Source: Oasisia sp. SBJ-2009 (lineage: Eukaryota > Annelida > Polychaeta > Sabellida > Siboglinidae). Taken from it: a stretch of 64,000 nt of DNA. The notes beneath the pieces were generated by a model, which searched no databases, was not told the DNA's origin, and worked only from the letters and a program-made list of their open reading frames with translations. The stretch's first letter is position 1, and every line of letters begins with the position of its first letter. Location of the stretch: assembly GCA_964017155.1 (NCBI GenBank), contig OZ024854.1, forward strand, positions 46,767,423-46,831,422, given 5' to 3'. The position numbers were made by a program, and so were the translations under genes. This document shows positions 12,367 to 24,338 of this stretch, one piece after another.

Positions 12367-13674
12367 TGTGTCTGTCTTCCACTTTGTCTTTTGGATGCAC
12401 CAGTATTTGTGTGAGGTGTCTGTGTGGTCTGACATCTGGAGTTGTATCATGATGTTTTAGGATACGCTATACCGGTTCCGTCACACCTTGGACATATGGT
12501 AGTGTAACCATACACCTTGACTTCTCTTTGTTCTTATCTTTGGACTTTCTTTGTTGGTTTTTCAGCTTTTCTCTTATTGTCTGTATAGTTCACTTAGGGT
12601 AGCCACACTTCTGAAGAGCCTTGGTGACGTACTCTTCTTCTTTCCGTCTGTCCTCTGGGTCTGTGACAATGTTAAAAAATTGTTGCATCTGTTTACTAGT
12701 GGTTTTATGACTCCCAGTTTCCTGTGTAGCGGGTGATGTGAACTAAAGTTCAGATACTGTTTTTTTTTCGGTACACGAGGAGTTTGATCGGACCATCCCC
12801 TTTCCGTACCATGAGTGTGTCAAGGAAAGGCAGTGACCCCCCACTCTCTTCTTCGTACGTGAACTTGATATTGCCTGTGGTATCAATGGTGTTTAGTTGC
12901 GCTGCCAGTTGTTGTTCATACCCTTTCTTCACGATCTCCATTACGTCATCCACGCTTCCATAGTCGAGGCTGACACGTTGCTGGAGCTGTGGCGATGGCT
13001 TGTTGTTCCAGCCATTCCATAAATAGATTGGCTATCACCGGTGACACTGGGCTTCCTTCCCATCGCTGTGCCAAACTTCTCTTGGTAAATAGTGCCCCTG
13101 AAGATAAAGTATGTTGTTGTGACGACAAACAGCAACAACTCCGTAATGTCCCCCACCTAGTCGTTTCCTGATGATGTGTAATGTGTCATCAATTGGGGTG
13201 TTGGTGAACAGAGACACAACATCATGTGACAGGAACATTTCATCTTGTTCGATGATCACACATGCCATTTCACTAGCTAAGTGCTTTGAGTTTGTGATGT
13301 TGTGTGTTGTCTTCCCGACAATAGGTGCTAGCAGGTCCGCCAGTTATCTGGACACGTTGTACCCTATATACCATGTGTAGTCAACTATCGGTCTAAGAGG
13401 GTTGTCTGGCTTATGGAATTTTTGAGTGCAATATATTCTTGGTACATTCTCTGCTGTAGGGTACAGGTACTTGTGCTGTTCATCTGTTATATTGTCCTCC
13501 TCTTTCAATTTCTTTATTATTGACACCAACTTCCTCTAATATTTAGGAGTAGGATCTTTATTCAGTTTCTCATAACCCTTGTTATCAGATAACATTGTTA
13601 TAACTTTCTGTTCATATTATTTACAGACTAAGTCACGTGTGGGAGAGTCTGCTCGCAACGCCATCTAGCGAGCA

Positions 13675-13735
13675 GTGACCACTGAACATTCAGTTCCCGA
13701 AGAAGGCCGACGATGTTGGTCGAAACGTAGAAGTA
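13675..13735 (+). ncRNA. Possible hammerhead-ribozyme-like motif
   Basis: CCGAAGA (13698-13704) is followed by a predicted 7-bp stem (GGCCGAC / GTTGGTC with a GAT loop) and then GAAAC. This resembles the hammerhead core CUGANGA, stem II, GAAA, but with C in place of the expected U. Penelope-like elements are known to carry hammerhead ribozymes. Here the motif is on the strand opposite to the element's coding sense, so the call is tentative. Confidence 0.25.
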
Positions 13736-13811
13736 AGTAGATTAATGCTAGTTGTGTAATTCAGAAATTTGTTTGTAATAATATACTGCCAACTTGATGA
13801 ACATTTTCAGG

Positions 13812-15079
<1,268 letters not shown>

Positions 15080-17713
15080 TTATCCGTCTAATTCATTGAT
15101 ACGCTCGCGTTGTAATAATTCCGTGTAAGAATATTCTGGCAGTGACGTGGACGTGACGCTTCGCCCACTTCCAACACAACAACGCCAACTGGTGCTCCCG
15201 AAGTTCTGTTGAAAGTGTCGCCAAAACATATCTTCAGCTCGCGGTTCCAAGTTCAATCGAACTGCTGGACTTTCGAAAATAAGTTGTTTTAACACATTTT
15301 CACAATCCCTCGGTACATAGGATTTCAGCACATTTCGAAATTTCTGCGATTCACGAGAAGTCTCAAATGTCACAAATATATATTTATGATGTGGTCTGCT
15401 GTCGGCCAAATCAATTAGAAATTGTTTTCTTATTATGGGCAATTCCAAGACGTGCTGGGACAGACAGAGTATCAGTTTGTCACTCTGCGCAATTCCACGC
15501 GCCAGTGCTTCAATTTCACCCCCCTCTGATTCACCGACACGACCCATGGTAAAAAGTTTCATTTGCCATTGATTCTCCACCTTTTCAACAAGATTGTTCT
15601 CCACCCAGCGTCTTACATAGACATCCTCTTCATCGTATAGGACCGCGGCATCATACCGCATTTGGCTCCTCCTGACTTTGTGACAGGGACGTCGATAAAT
15701 GACACAGAACAGTCCCAACATGACAACAAGTACACTTACACAACCTATAAGGATGTGCGACAATGTACGAGAAAAAAATGTATCACTGCATTCGCTCTCC
15801 AGATTTCCTAAATCTATGTGCTCGAGTCGCGTATTAGACTTGTGGAACAAGCACGTCATTTCCGTTTTATCAACAATGTTTACTGCAGTCGTTTGCAGCC
15901 AGCGAATGAAAGGAACAGAGTCACAGTTACATGTCAACGGATTGCGGCGCATGTCAATTGCGAACGTTGCGCTCAGCATGTCCAATTCCTGCATGAAACT
16001 GCTCGTTATAAATGGCAAGCGATTTTCAGAGACGTCGAGTAATTCGAGTGACGTCAAACTGTTCATTTGAATATCGAAATGTCTGAAGGCATTATTTCCT
16101 AATTTAATCAGCTTTAGCTTGGTAAGTTTATCAAATGCGTTGCGATTAATATATCTCAAACCGTTCGTTGAAAGGTCAATATCTTCCAGTAGCCGAGCAA
16201 AGCTAAATATTGCAAAGAAGTCATTATCTGCTGCACCAATCTTGTTGTGTGACTGGTTTAGCACGCGAAGAGACGGTAACTGTTTGAGAAATTCTGGATG
16301 GATGGATTCGACGATTCCGTGACTGGCATCAAGAATCTGAAGTTGCGTTAAGCCGACAAGAATACCACCGCTGCGTACAATGGAGCGCGTTCCAGATATG
16401 TTGAGGAACAAAACGTTGTTTTCACGGCTGAATGACAATACTCCGGAATTAGTCGATGTACTCCTAAAATTCGAATCGCTGACATCTACGATATTAACTG
16501 AAGACGGGATATAAAAGTGTACTGGGTGTGTGCTTGTAACCGCATTCGCACGTAAAGCGGTTACATTAACTTCCGGAATCTGGTGAAGATATTGTGTGAT
16601 ATAGTGTTCAATGTTAAACTGTGTTCTGCGCGACGCACGACAATATTTATATATGTAGTCCGGTCCTGGAACGTTCGAATATGTCATAACAACTTTCTTT
16701 AGATTTGTTAAGCAACGAGTCAACTTTGGTTGAAATGTCACTGGTGAAGTCAACGGATTATAGTCGATGTAGATTTCTTGCAGTCCAGAAAGACAATTAG
16801 CGTCTCGCGGTATGAAAGTTGTTAATCCGACAGATCGCAAGCTGAGTGTTTTTACGTTTTGCCAAAACAGACCACCATCGCAGAAATAATTGATGTCGAT
16901 TATATCGTTTCTATTCGTACCGTCCAGAATCACTGTGTCGATGCTATTGTTTTCCGATTTCCCGAGTGACATAACCACTTGTTTCAAGTCCATGTAATAG
17001 TTGCAACAGAGATTCAAGACTCGGAGATTCTTGAAGTTAGAAAAGGCCCCAAGTTCAATACGCTTGACGAATACGCGACGCAGCATTAACGTGGACACTT
17101 TGGAATTACGGAGGACGGCAAATGTGTTCGCCGTAACTGTTGACAAATCGTAAGATTTATCTGTTCCGTCTGAGATGAGAGTGGTTAGTTTAGGTAGCCT
17201 GCCGTAGTTCTCTGGCAAAGACACGTTTTGGCTGGTCACAGACAGAGTTTGTAGTTCGATGAGCGGTTCTAGGATAGCCTCAGGGTAGTGTTCGTCTTTT
17301 CCCTGGTATGCAATGGCTAGAAGTTGTAGAGACGGCAAACCCGCAAAAGTCTCCCTCGGAAGACGGATCGGGTCGAGTTTGTTTTCCGGCATGATCAGCT
17401 CTCGCAAATTTTCAAGTTCGGCGAAGCAATGTTTCTGCAAAATTATAATTTCATTATTCGAGAGGTCTAAGCGCACTAGGTTTGGCAGATGTATGAAGGC
17501 GTTCTCCGGAACAACGGTGATATCGTTGTCTGCCAGATTCAGCTGAGTAGCTCGACTGGAGATGTTTATGGGAAGTCGGGCGATATTGCGAGCGCTGCAG
17601 TCGAACGCAAACCTGGCGACGTCCCCGGCAGTGTGCGACTCGTCACAGTGGTGACACAGCAGCCTTGTTAACAGTGCGCAAAGCACACTCGTATAGAGTA
17701 ACGTCGACGTCAT
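15080..17713 (-). CDS. TLR2: intact intronless Toll-like receptor, 877 aa
   Basis: This is a predicted type I membrane pattern-recognition receptor. Residues 1-20 form a signal peptide. About 18 leucine-rich repeats run from residue 54 to about 580, the first reading Leu-Asn-Leu-Ala-Asp-Asn. A C-terminal Cys-rich cap (Cys-Asn-Cys...Cys...Cys) lies at about 588-640, a membrane helix at 650-672, and a TIR domain at about 684-840. TIR box 1 is Arg-Tyr-Asp-Ala-Ala-Val-Leu-Tyr-Asp-Glu-Glu-Asp and box 3 is Phe-Trp at about 829. Box 2 is unusual: Gly-Arg-Val-Gly-Glu-Ser-Glu-Gly-Gly has neither the usual Arg-Asp pair nor the BB-loop proline. The ATG at 17711-17713 is shared by all four copies and has A at -3. 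TLR4 is nearly the same protein. The ligand is unknown. Confidence 0.95.
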   Translation of the reverse strand: MTSTLLYTSVLCALLTRLLCHHCDESHTAGDVARFAFDCSARNIARLPINISSRATQLNLADNDITVVPENAFIHLPNLVRLDLSNNEIIILQKHCFAELENLRELIMPENKLDPIRLPRETFAGLPSLQLLAIAYQGKDEHYPEAILEPLIELQTLSVTSQNVSLPENYGRLPKLTTLISDGTDKSYDLSTVTANTFAVLRNSKVSTLMLRRVFVKRIELGAFSNFKNLRVLNLCCNYYMDLKQVVMSLGKSENNSIDTVILDGTNRNDIIDINYFCDGGLFWQNVKTLSLRSVGLTTFIPRDANCLSGLQEIYIDYNPLTSPVTFQPKLTRCLTNLKKVVMTYSNVPGPDYIYKYCRASRRTQFNIEHYITQYLHQIPEVNVTALRANAVTSTHPVHFYIPSSVNIVDVSDSNFRSTSTNSGVLSFSRENNVLFLNISGTRSIVRSGGILVGLTQLQILDASHGIVESIHPEFLKQLPSLRVLNQSHNKIGAADNDFFAIFSFARLLEDIDLSTNGLRYINRNAFDKLTKLKLIKLGNNAFRHFDIQMNSLTSLELLDVSENRLPFITSSFMQELDMLSATFAIDMRRNPLTCNCDSVPFIRWLQTTAVNIVDKTEMTCLFHKSNTRLEHIDLGNLESECSDTFFSRTLSHILIGCVSVLVVMLGLFCVIYRRPCHKVRRSQMRYDAAVLYDEEDVYVRRWVENNLVEKVENQWQMKLFTMGRVGESEGGEIEALARGIAQSDKLILCLSQHVLELPIIRKQFLIDLADSRPHHKYIFVTFETSRESQKFRNVLKSYVPRDCENVLKQLIFESPAVRLNLEPRAEDMFWRHFQQNFGSTSWRCCVGSGRSVTSTSLPEYSYTELLQRERINELDG

Positions 17714-17732
17714 CGTGGCGCTGACAGATTGT

Positions 17733-17748
17733 CTGGAAATAGAGAAAG
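17733..17748 (-). promoter_or_regulatory. Candidate 5'UTR splice acceptor of TLR2
   Basis: On the minus strand CTTTCTCTATTTCCAG lies about 20 nt upstream of the ATG. It is a pyrimidine tract ending in CAG, as at a 3' splice site. It is conserved at all four TLR copies, so the genes may have a non-coding first exon further upstream and an uninterrupted coding exon. Confidence 0.45.
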
Positions 17749-18629
17749 TTGAATGGATTAACGGGAATCAAAAGGCTTCTTCTTGACGTGCTGCGCGTAA
17801 ACGTTTTAATGCAAACTAACACGTTGTCACTACAGTTAACAATTTCTAATCAGCAGAACGCTGTGTGAAAGTGGTAGCTTCTCATGTCATAAACTATTTT
17901 ATGTCAGATATTTCGGAGGCAAACATCTTGGTCATAGCTTGTCAAAAAAGGTCGAGTCGTGAAGTTGGTTACGACGCGGTAGGATCGTAGTGTTTATTGA
18001 CATGTATATAAATACGCCATTTACTGGTTTGTCATAGGGCGTACACATTTAGACTCACAAGTTGATTAATCACTTTCCCAGTCATAAACAACTTGCATAG
18101 TAGAACACCATTCGCCACGCGGACGCAATTTTTCTGTAAAAAAAGGAATTATAGCGAACAAGTAAATTTGACGATTATTTAAGTTGTAGGCTATGGGGTT
18201 TGGGAAATAAAAAATCTCACAACACACATAGAACACTATTGATGGAAAGTGACATGATCTGATCAGCCAATGCCAACTGATAGATGCCCCCAACATACAG
18301 TTTCTCCGAGCATCTTCAACTAGGCTAGTATTCCTACTTCGGCGACCAGCTAACAGACTTTCTATGAAAAAGGCGTTATCCAGTCAACATGAATTAGTCT
18401 CCGGAATAAAACCAACTAGGGCAAAATTACTATGGACACCGCTAGTTCATACTTTGTTTCTTTGGTATATATCTGCAATTAACCAAATATATTTTAATAT
18501 TTATCCTCAAAGTAACCGTGAGCTGCTCCGTCTGAGGGGTACATTAACTGTCCCACTAGAAAGAACCAGTTCAAATTCAAAACGTATTACTGCCTGGCTT
18601 CGAGATGTTCGTTGGCAGGGAAGAGTGTG
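17749..18629. other. 5' flank of TLR2 with empty Gypsy site
   Basis: No gene was seen. The sequence AGTAACCGTGAGC at 18511-18523 contains a single ACCGT (18515-18519). At this exact place units 1 and 4 carry a Gypsy element flanked by ACCGT on both sides. Unit 2 therefore shows the uninserted state. Confidence 0.75.
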
Positions 18630-18630
18630 A

Positions 18631-18700
<70 letters not shown>

Positions 18701-19000
18701 TGTGGTGTGGTGTGGTGTGGTGTGGTGTGTGTGGTGTGTGTGGTGTGTGTGGTGTGTGTGGTGTGTGTGGTGTGTGTGGTGTGTGTGGTGTGTGTGGTGT
18801 GTGTGGTGTGTGTGGCGTGTGGCGTGTGGCGTGTGGCGTGTGGCGTGTGTGGTGTGTGGTGTGTGGTGTGTGGTGTGTGGTGTGTGGTGTGTGGTGTGTG
18901 GTGTGTGGTGTGTGTGGTGTGTGTGGTGTGTGGTGTGTGTGTGCGTGTGCGTGTGCGTGTGCGTGTGCGTGTGCGTGTGCGTGTGCGTGTGTGTGTGAAA
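18630..19000. repeat. GT-rich compound microsatellite with higher-order structure
   Basis: A pure (GT)n run is followed by TGTGG-type, GTGTGTGTG-G-type and GTGTGGC-type variants and then (GTGTGC)n. The blocks are internally homogenised. Long open frames on both strands result only from the short period. Confidence 0.95.
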
Positions 19001-20277
19001 ACACACGCTGTCTTATTCCAGTTAACACACACTGTTTCAGTGTGTTTTAACCGGAATAAGACATCGTGTGTTAACATGATTGAGTCAATGTATTAACTGG
19101 AATAAGACAGCGTGTGTAAATTGACTGTCGTGACGCCGTGAGTACATTATTAGTGTGTCAAATGATTTGTTACAGTTTGTTTTAATTGGACCGAGGAAGT
19201 GAAATTGGTATGTCTGTATTTGTGTTTGTTTGTATGTTTGAGTGTGTGTTTATTTGTGTATGCATGAGAACATGCATGTGTGTGTTTGTGTTTGCCTGTG
19301 TGAATGTGTTTGTATGTTTGTATGAGTGTGTGGTTTACATGTGCTGTCCGAATTGATAACATGTGTGTTGGCTGGACTGAGATAGTGTGTGGAAAGGGAA
19401 CAGGAAATCCACATTCTGCATATTGACATATAGGACTTTGTTTTGTTTTTGGTTGTATTGATCTGACTGTCCCCAAATAGTATTTAATTGTCCGAATGAT
19501 ATTTACAAGCAGAAACTGGTAACAATGATCATGGAAATCATGCATTTTAATTGATTAATATGGTGGTTGCCATGGCATCGGCAGCAAGTATTTTTGTTTG
19601 GCGATCTTAACTAGTAATGAAGAATGCCATCTTCCGCGTAGTACAACCTGTTTTGGGTATGTATTATGATTATGTGCATTTAGACAACTTGTCAGATATA
19701 AGTGCTTATAAAAAGTACTGTTGTGAAACCACAAAGTACAGCAATATGAAATGCAAATCCCGCAAAAGACATTTACGACCTAAAATTCTATATACTATCT
19801 GCGCTACGTAAATCGCTATGTGTCAATGACGGTGTGGTAAATTCAGTATTAAACCGGACATTTAAGATAACTATAACGCAATATATTTATGACCTAATTT
19901 TTCAAGTTTTCATCGGTCAGAAGCTACAATTGTCTTCCGTCGTTTGAATAATATTAATTTGTCCAGTCCCCAATCAGCTTCAGTTGCGCGGAGTCTCGTC
20001 ACGTATCGTGACCCACTTACACGCCCTATTGGCTGGGGCCAATAGTGTGCTGGCTGGATTGACACAGAATGAATATAGCAGTCGTCACCGTATGTCTTTG
20101 TGTGTGTTGATTGTGACCGTCGATAAGCTTTGTGCTACGTGGCGATCTGCCACACGAAGGCCTAGTTACAGTCCTTGGGCAACCGTGAATCAAACCGTGC
20201 ACAGATGCCTAAATAGCACGTGTACAACAAGTGTGAATGATAGTAATGTAGTAATGTATTGACAGCTCCCTATGCCT

Positions 20278-20279
<2 letters not shown>
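19001..20279. other. Unit 2 spacer with truncated MITE copy
   Basis: This unit spacer contains a copy of the 661-bp MITE-like element that has lost its left end (start near 19404, end at 20027, ACTTACACGCCCT). No coding region was recognised. Confidence 0.55.

Positions 20280-20361
<82 letters not shown>
20280..20361. repeat. (TA)n microsatellite, unit 2 spacer
   Basis: An 82-bp TA run lies at a place where unit 1 and the tail of unit 4 have ordinary sequence. Unit 3 has an equivalent run at 31893-31996. Confidence 0.95.
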
Positions 20362-20363
<2 letters not shown>

Positions 20364-21165
20364 CTACGACCTACATAATCCAACCAGCTCTGAGCACTCG
20401 CTAACGAACTTGCTCACGCACATGCTCAAACGCGTACACGCACGCATGGTGCACTTGACGCGTGATGTCAGATTTACTTACGCCCGACGAGACAAGTCCG
20501 AAATGTAACGACGCCAACCAAACACGTAGGAGTGACTCGTTCTCAATCGTTCGGATCCACGCAGCAACGCATGAACAATTCTGGCGACGTGTAATGTTTT
20601 CAATAGGGCTATTGACGAGACTTGCGGCAACACACGCTGAAGTAGTCTGTAGCAGAAGTAGGTCACTACTTCGTGTCCGTTGAACTTACTGAACTAGTAT
20701 CGACATTGTATCTGGACGATCTTTGTAGATTGCAAATGTGCTAATGACACCTTGCCGTTCATCGGATCGCTATTATTCCCCTGTGTGCAGTATTTACTAT
20801 TTACTTTGTTCATAATGCAAAACATCCCGAGGTAAGGCTCCTATGTGCGATGCAACTAGTGGCGTCACGTAACGGAGCATGGGTAATCGAGGCATAGCAC
20901 CTGCGTCGATTCCGCACCCAGACTTGGCCAAAGGCATCGGTACAGGGAGAAACGACCAGCCCAGACAAGGTGGAAGAAGGAACAGGTCCAACTCTGAAGC
21001 CTCCAACTGCTCCTGCTTTGGGTATACAAACGGTCCAACTGTACAGCATTTAGCTCGTCAACAAACTCCACCTACCCCTGACTAGGAACTGACAAAACAT
21101 GTCATCATATTGCACACTACTCACCCGTGAGAATCAAAATTCAAATTCCACCTCCCTGAAACAGG
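20362..21165. other. Conserved unit block, unit 2 copy
   Basis: This block is collinear with 8890-9920, 31997-32810 and 52070-52900. It contains the bidirectionally open segment at 20879-21088. No protein family was recognised. Confidence 0.45.
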
Positions 21166-21169
21166 CAAA

Positions 21170-21430
21170 CACACTCATACGCACGTCCATGCCAACGGGT
21201 GCAAACACACACCACACATACAGAGAAACACACACACACGTACGCACGCACGCACGCACACAGACACCCAATCGCACTCACACACATGTGCACTCACTCA
21301 CTCACTCGCTCGCTCGCTCGCTCACTCACTCACTCACTCACTCACTCACTCACTCACACACTTACACAAACTCACACACGGACGCACGCATGCCCACACA
21401 CATATATTCACACACATTATATATGTATAT
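21170..21430. repeat. CA / ACGC / ACTC compound microsatellite
   Basis: CA-rich, (ACGC)n and (ACTC)n blocks precede the unit junction. Equivalent tracts are at 32810-33150 and 52895-53105. Open frames here are artefacts of the 4-bp periodicity. Confidence 0.9.
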
Positions 21431-23122
21431 ATATCATCATGCTGTCGGTCGCGAAGCGACAAAGACTGCTTCCATCACTTGACTCTTGCTCTCCATTTGT
21501 CTCTCTGCTGTGAGAGTGATGTCCAGGAGTCGATCTTTATGTCTCTCAGCTTCAGGTTTCTCTTGATGGTATCTTTGAACCGGAGACGAGGGCGCCCTCT
21601 CTTTCTGTGACCAGAAGACAGTTGGGAGTAGAGAACCTGCTTCGGTAGCCTGTCTGATGACATCCTCATGAGGTGTCCAGTCCACCGGAGATTCTTTCTG
21701 ATCAGAAGATCTTCCATAGATGGCAGCCCTGTCCGTTCGAGTATTTCCTTGTTTGTCACTTTGTCCATCCAGGTTATCCTCATGATCGAACGCAGATGTC
21801 GCATCATGAAGGCATGCAACTTTTTCACCTGTCGTCTGTACACTGTCCAGGCCTCGGCTCCGTATAGGAGGGTGGACAGCACAATTGCACGGTATATCTT
21901 GCCTTTAACCCGCATGGACACATGGTGGTTGTTCCAGAGTCTCTGGCGTAGTCGGCCGAAAGATGCACTAGCCTTGGCCATCCTCCTCTGTATTTCATCG
22001 TCAATGCATCCGTCACTTGATATAGTGCTTCCGAGGTAGGTGAATTCCATAACAGAGTTCAGCTTGTTTCCATCAACCATGATATCCTCCTCTCGGGTTC
22101 TTGTAGAGTTGGGTTGGTACAGCACCTCGGTCTTCTTGATGTTAATCTTCAGGCCGAACTTCTTTGACGCATTGGAAAAAGCATCCACTATTTTCTGGAT
22201 CTCTTCAGCAGAGTGTGCAACCAGTGCACTGTCATCTGCGAATAGCAGCTCCCTCATCAGTATCCGTGTAGTCTTGGTCTTCGCTCTGAAGTGTGCGACA
22301 TTGAATAGGTCAGCGCTCTGTCTGGACTGTATGTAGATGCCATCCCCCATGTCTCGGAAAGCATTGTCGAGCATTGCTGATAGGAAGATGGAAAAGAGCG
22401 TGGGCGCCAGTACACAGCCTTGCTTGACCCCATTTGTGACCCTGAACGATTCCGAGACTTCCCCTCCAACATTAACAGTCGCCATCATTCCGGTATGTAG
22501 TGCCTCGATCATTGTTGTGAACTTCTCTGGGCAGCCATACTTCTTCAGTAGCTGCCATAGTCCGGTCCTCCCAACTGTATCGAACGCCTTACTGAAGTCG
22601 ACAAATACCATGTACAGTGGTCGGTCCTGCTCAATGCACTTTTCTTGTAGTTGTCGGAGACAAAATATCATATCCACGGTGCTCCGGTTACCTCTGAAGC
22701 CACATTGTGTCTCCGGAACTACCTCTGGTGTTAGGTGGGTAGATAGTCTGTTGAGGAGGATCCTGGCGAAGATCTTGCCTGCTATGGAAAGAAGAGAGAT
22801 TCCTCTATAGTTCCCACAGTCTGTTCGATCACCTTTCTTGTAGATGGTTATAATGCTTGCATCCTTCCATGCTTGTGGTACAGAACCCATCTCCCAGGCA
22901 TTGGTGATTAGTTGGTGCAGTCTGCTGAACAGATTGTCTCCTCCATGCTTCCATACTTCTGCAGGAATTCCATCTCCTCCAGGTGCTTTGCCATCTTTCA
23001 GGCTGGCGATTGCTCTAGCCATCTCATCCATAGTTGGAATCTCATCAAGGCTTGTCTTGGTAATGCGCTGCGGGATGTTGTCCAGAGCTTCGTGATCTAT
23101 GTCGCCAGGGACGTTGAGTAGC

Positions 23123-23127
<5 letters not shown>
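21431..23127 (-). mobile_element. LINE at unit 2/3 junction with long open reverse transcriptase
   Basis: This is a non-LTR retrotransposon, 5'-truncated against the (TA)n run at about 23127. Its reverse transcriptase frame is open from there to the stop at 21475; the first internal Met is at 23031 (518 aa). Motifs in order are Lys-Ala-Pro-Gly-Gly-Asp-Gly, Asn-Tyr-Arg-Gly-Ile-Ser-Leu-Leu, Val-Asp-Phe-Ser-Lys-Ala-Phe-Asp, Gly-Val-Lys-Gln-Gly-Cys and Phe-Ala-Asp-Asp. A C-terminal Arg-Trp-Thr-Gly-His segment and a Gly-Arg-Pro-Arg tail follow. The apurinic endonuclease domain is missing. The clade is probably RTE- or CR1-related. No stop interrupts the kept part, which suggests a fairly recent insertion. 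Confidence 0.9.

Positions 23128-23201
<74 letters not shown>
23128..23201. repeat. (TA)n microsatellite at unit 2/3 junction
   Basis: This TA run stands immediately before ACTGCGTGTTTTTT, the start of unit 3. Confidence 0.95.
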
Positions 23202-23202
<1 letters not shown>

Positions 23203-24338
23203 TGCGTGTTTTTTATCTTCGGTAACAGGTGCGCGTATCATTTACGACATTGTTTGCGGCATCGTTTACTTTCTTTGACTGGGGAGTTCCATTGGTAAAA
23301 ATATATCGACATCTTGGGGAAACATAGCGTAGTTATTTGTTGCAGTCATATTTGATCAAATAACGTGTAAAACCACAACGTAAGACATGGTGTGGAAAGA
23401 ATACTAATAAGCATATATCGTTCATAGTGTACATTCACGTTGCATTACAAATGGGGATTTTAAGTCAGAATGCAAATTATCAACACAAATTATATAATAA
23501 CCATAATAATATTATAATTATAACCATAATATTTATTATTCATTAGACCAACAATATATACAAACGTGTGTACATATAGTAATTAATGTTGTACCAAAGA
23601 ACCACATTTATATCACTTTTACCAAATGGGGTCGGTAGCTTGTATTAAGAAAATAATGTCCCTGTCATATGAGCCACCATAATTTCATGGTAAAAGGTAA
23701 TATGGTCCTTTAAACAAGGTGTCTATCTCATGTTTATTTGGAAGTATCTCTTTGAAGTGATAAAGTGTATGGTGATGTGGGTGTGTGCTAAACGTACGAA
23801 CATACAAATATATTGTATTTATTGATTCAGTTGACATATATAACAATTTGATAAAGTGTATATATCAATGTAGTTATTTAGCAAACATAAAACAATTGCA
23901 CATAGTAGCTAAAACATATGATCTACTCGATTTTCAACAGGGTAGTTGGAACATCATGTCGTGAATATATACATTTTAACAGTTAGCAACATTATACGTT
24001 GTGACATTACTGGTTGAAAGCCACCGACTTATCAATGTTACGATACTAATATTTAATTACTGTTTCTTCGTTGTCAACCTCACAAGCCAGGATTGTATGC
24101 CACGAAACTAGCCAAGACAGATCCTCTACGAGATGTACAGAATTTAGGCGAATCGAACTAATTGATTGACTTTCCAAGTCGTCAGTGCGTCACCAGTGAG
24201 AACAACGCAAATACTCGCTTCAATTTGAAGACGGTTAAATAACTTGTGGGAATTCGAGAATAACGACCCGACCACCATGCATGTAACAAGAACAAAGTCA
24301 CCAACAATTACATCACATGACCGGAGTCCGCATTTTAG
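23202..24338. other. 3' flank of TLR3
   Basis: This flank is collinear with the flank of TLR2 (13912-15079). No gene was seen. Confidence 0.5.

Noticed and set aside
18507..19096. Long open frames across the GT-rich block
   Set aside because: Short-period low-complexity DNA; the predicted proteins are simple dipeptide repeats.
21099..21513. His/Thr/Ser-rich frames near the unit junction, also at 32741 and 52905
   Set aside because: Translation of CA and ACTC microsatellites.
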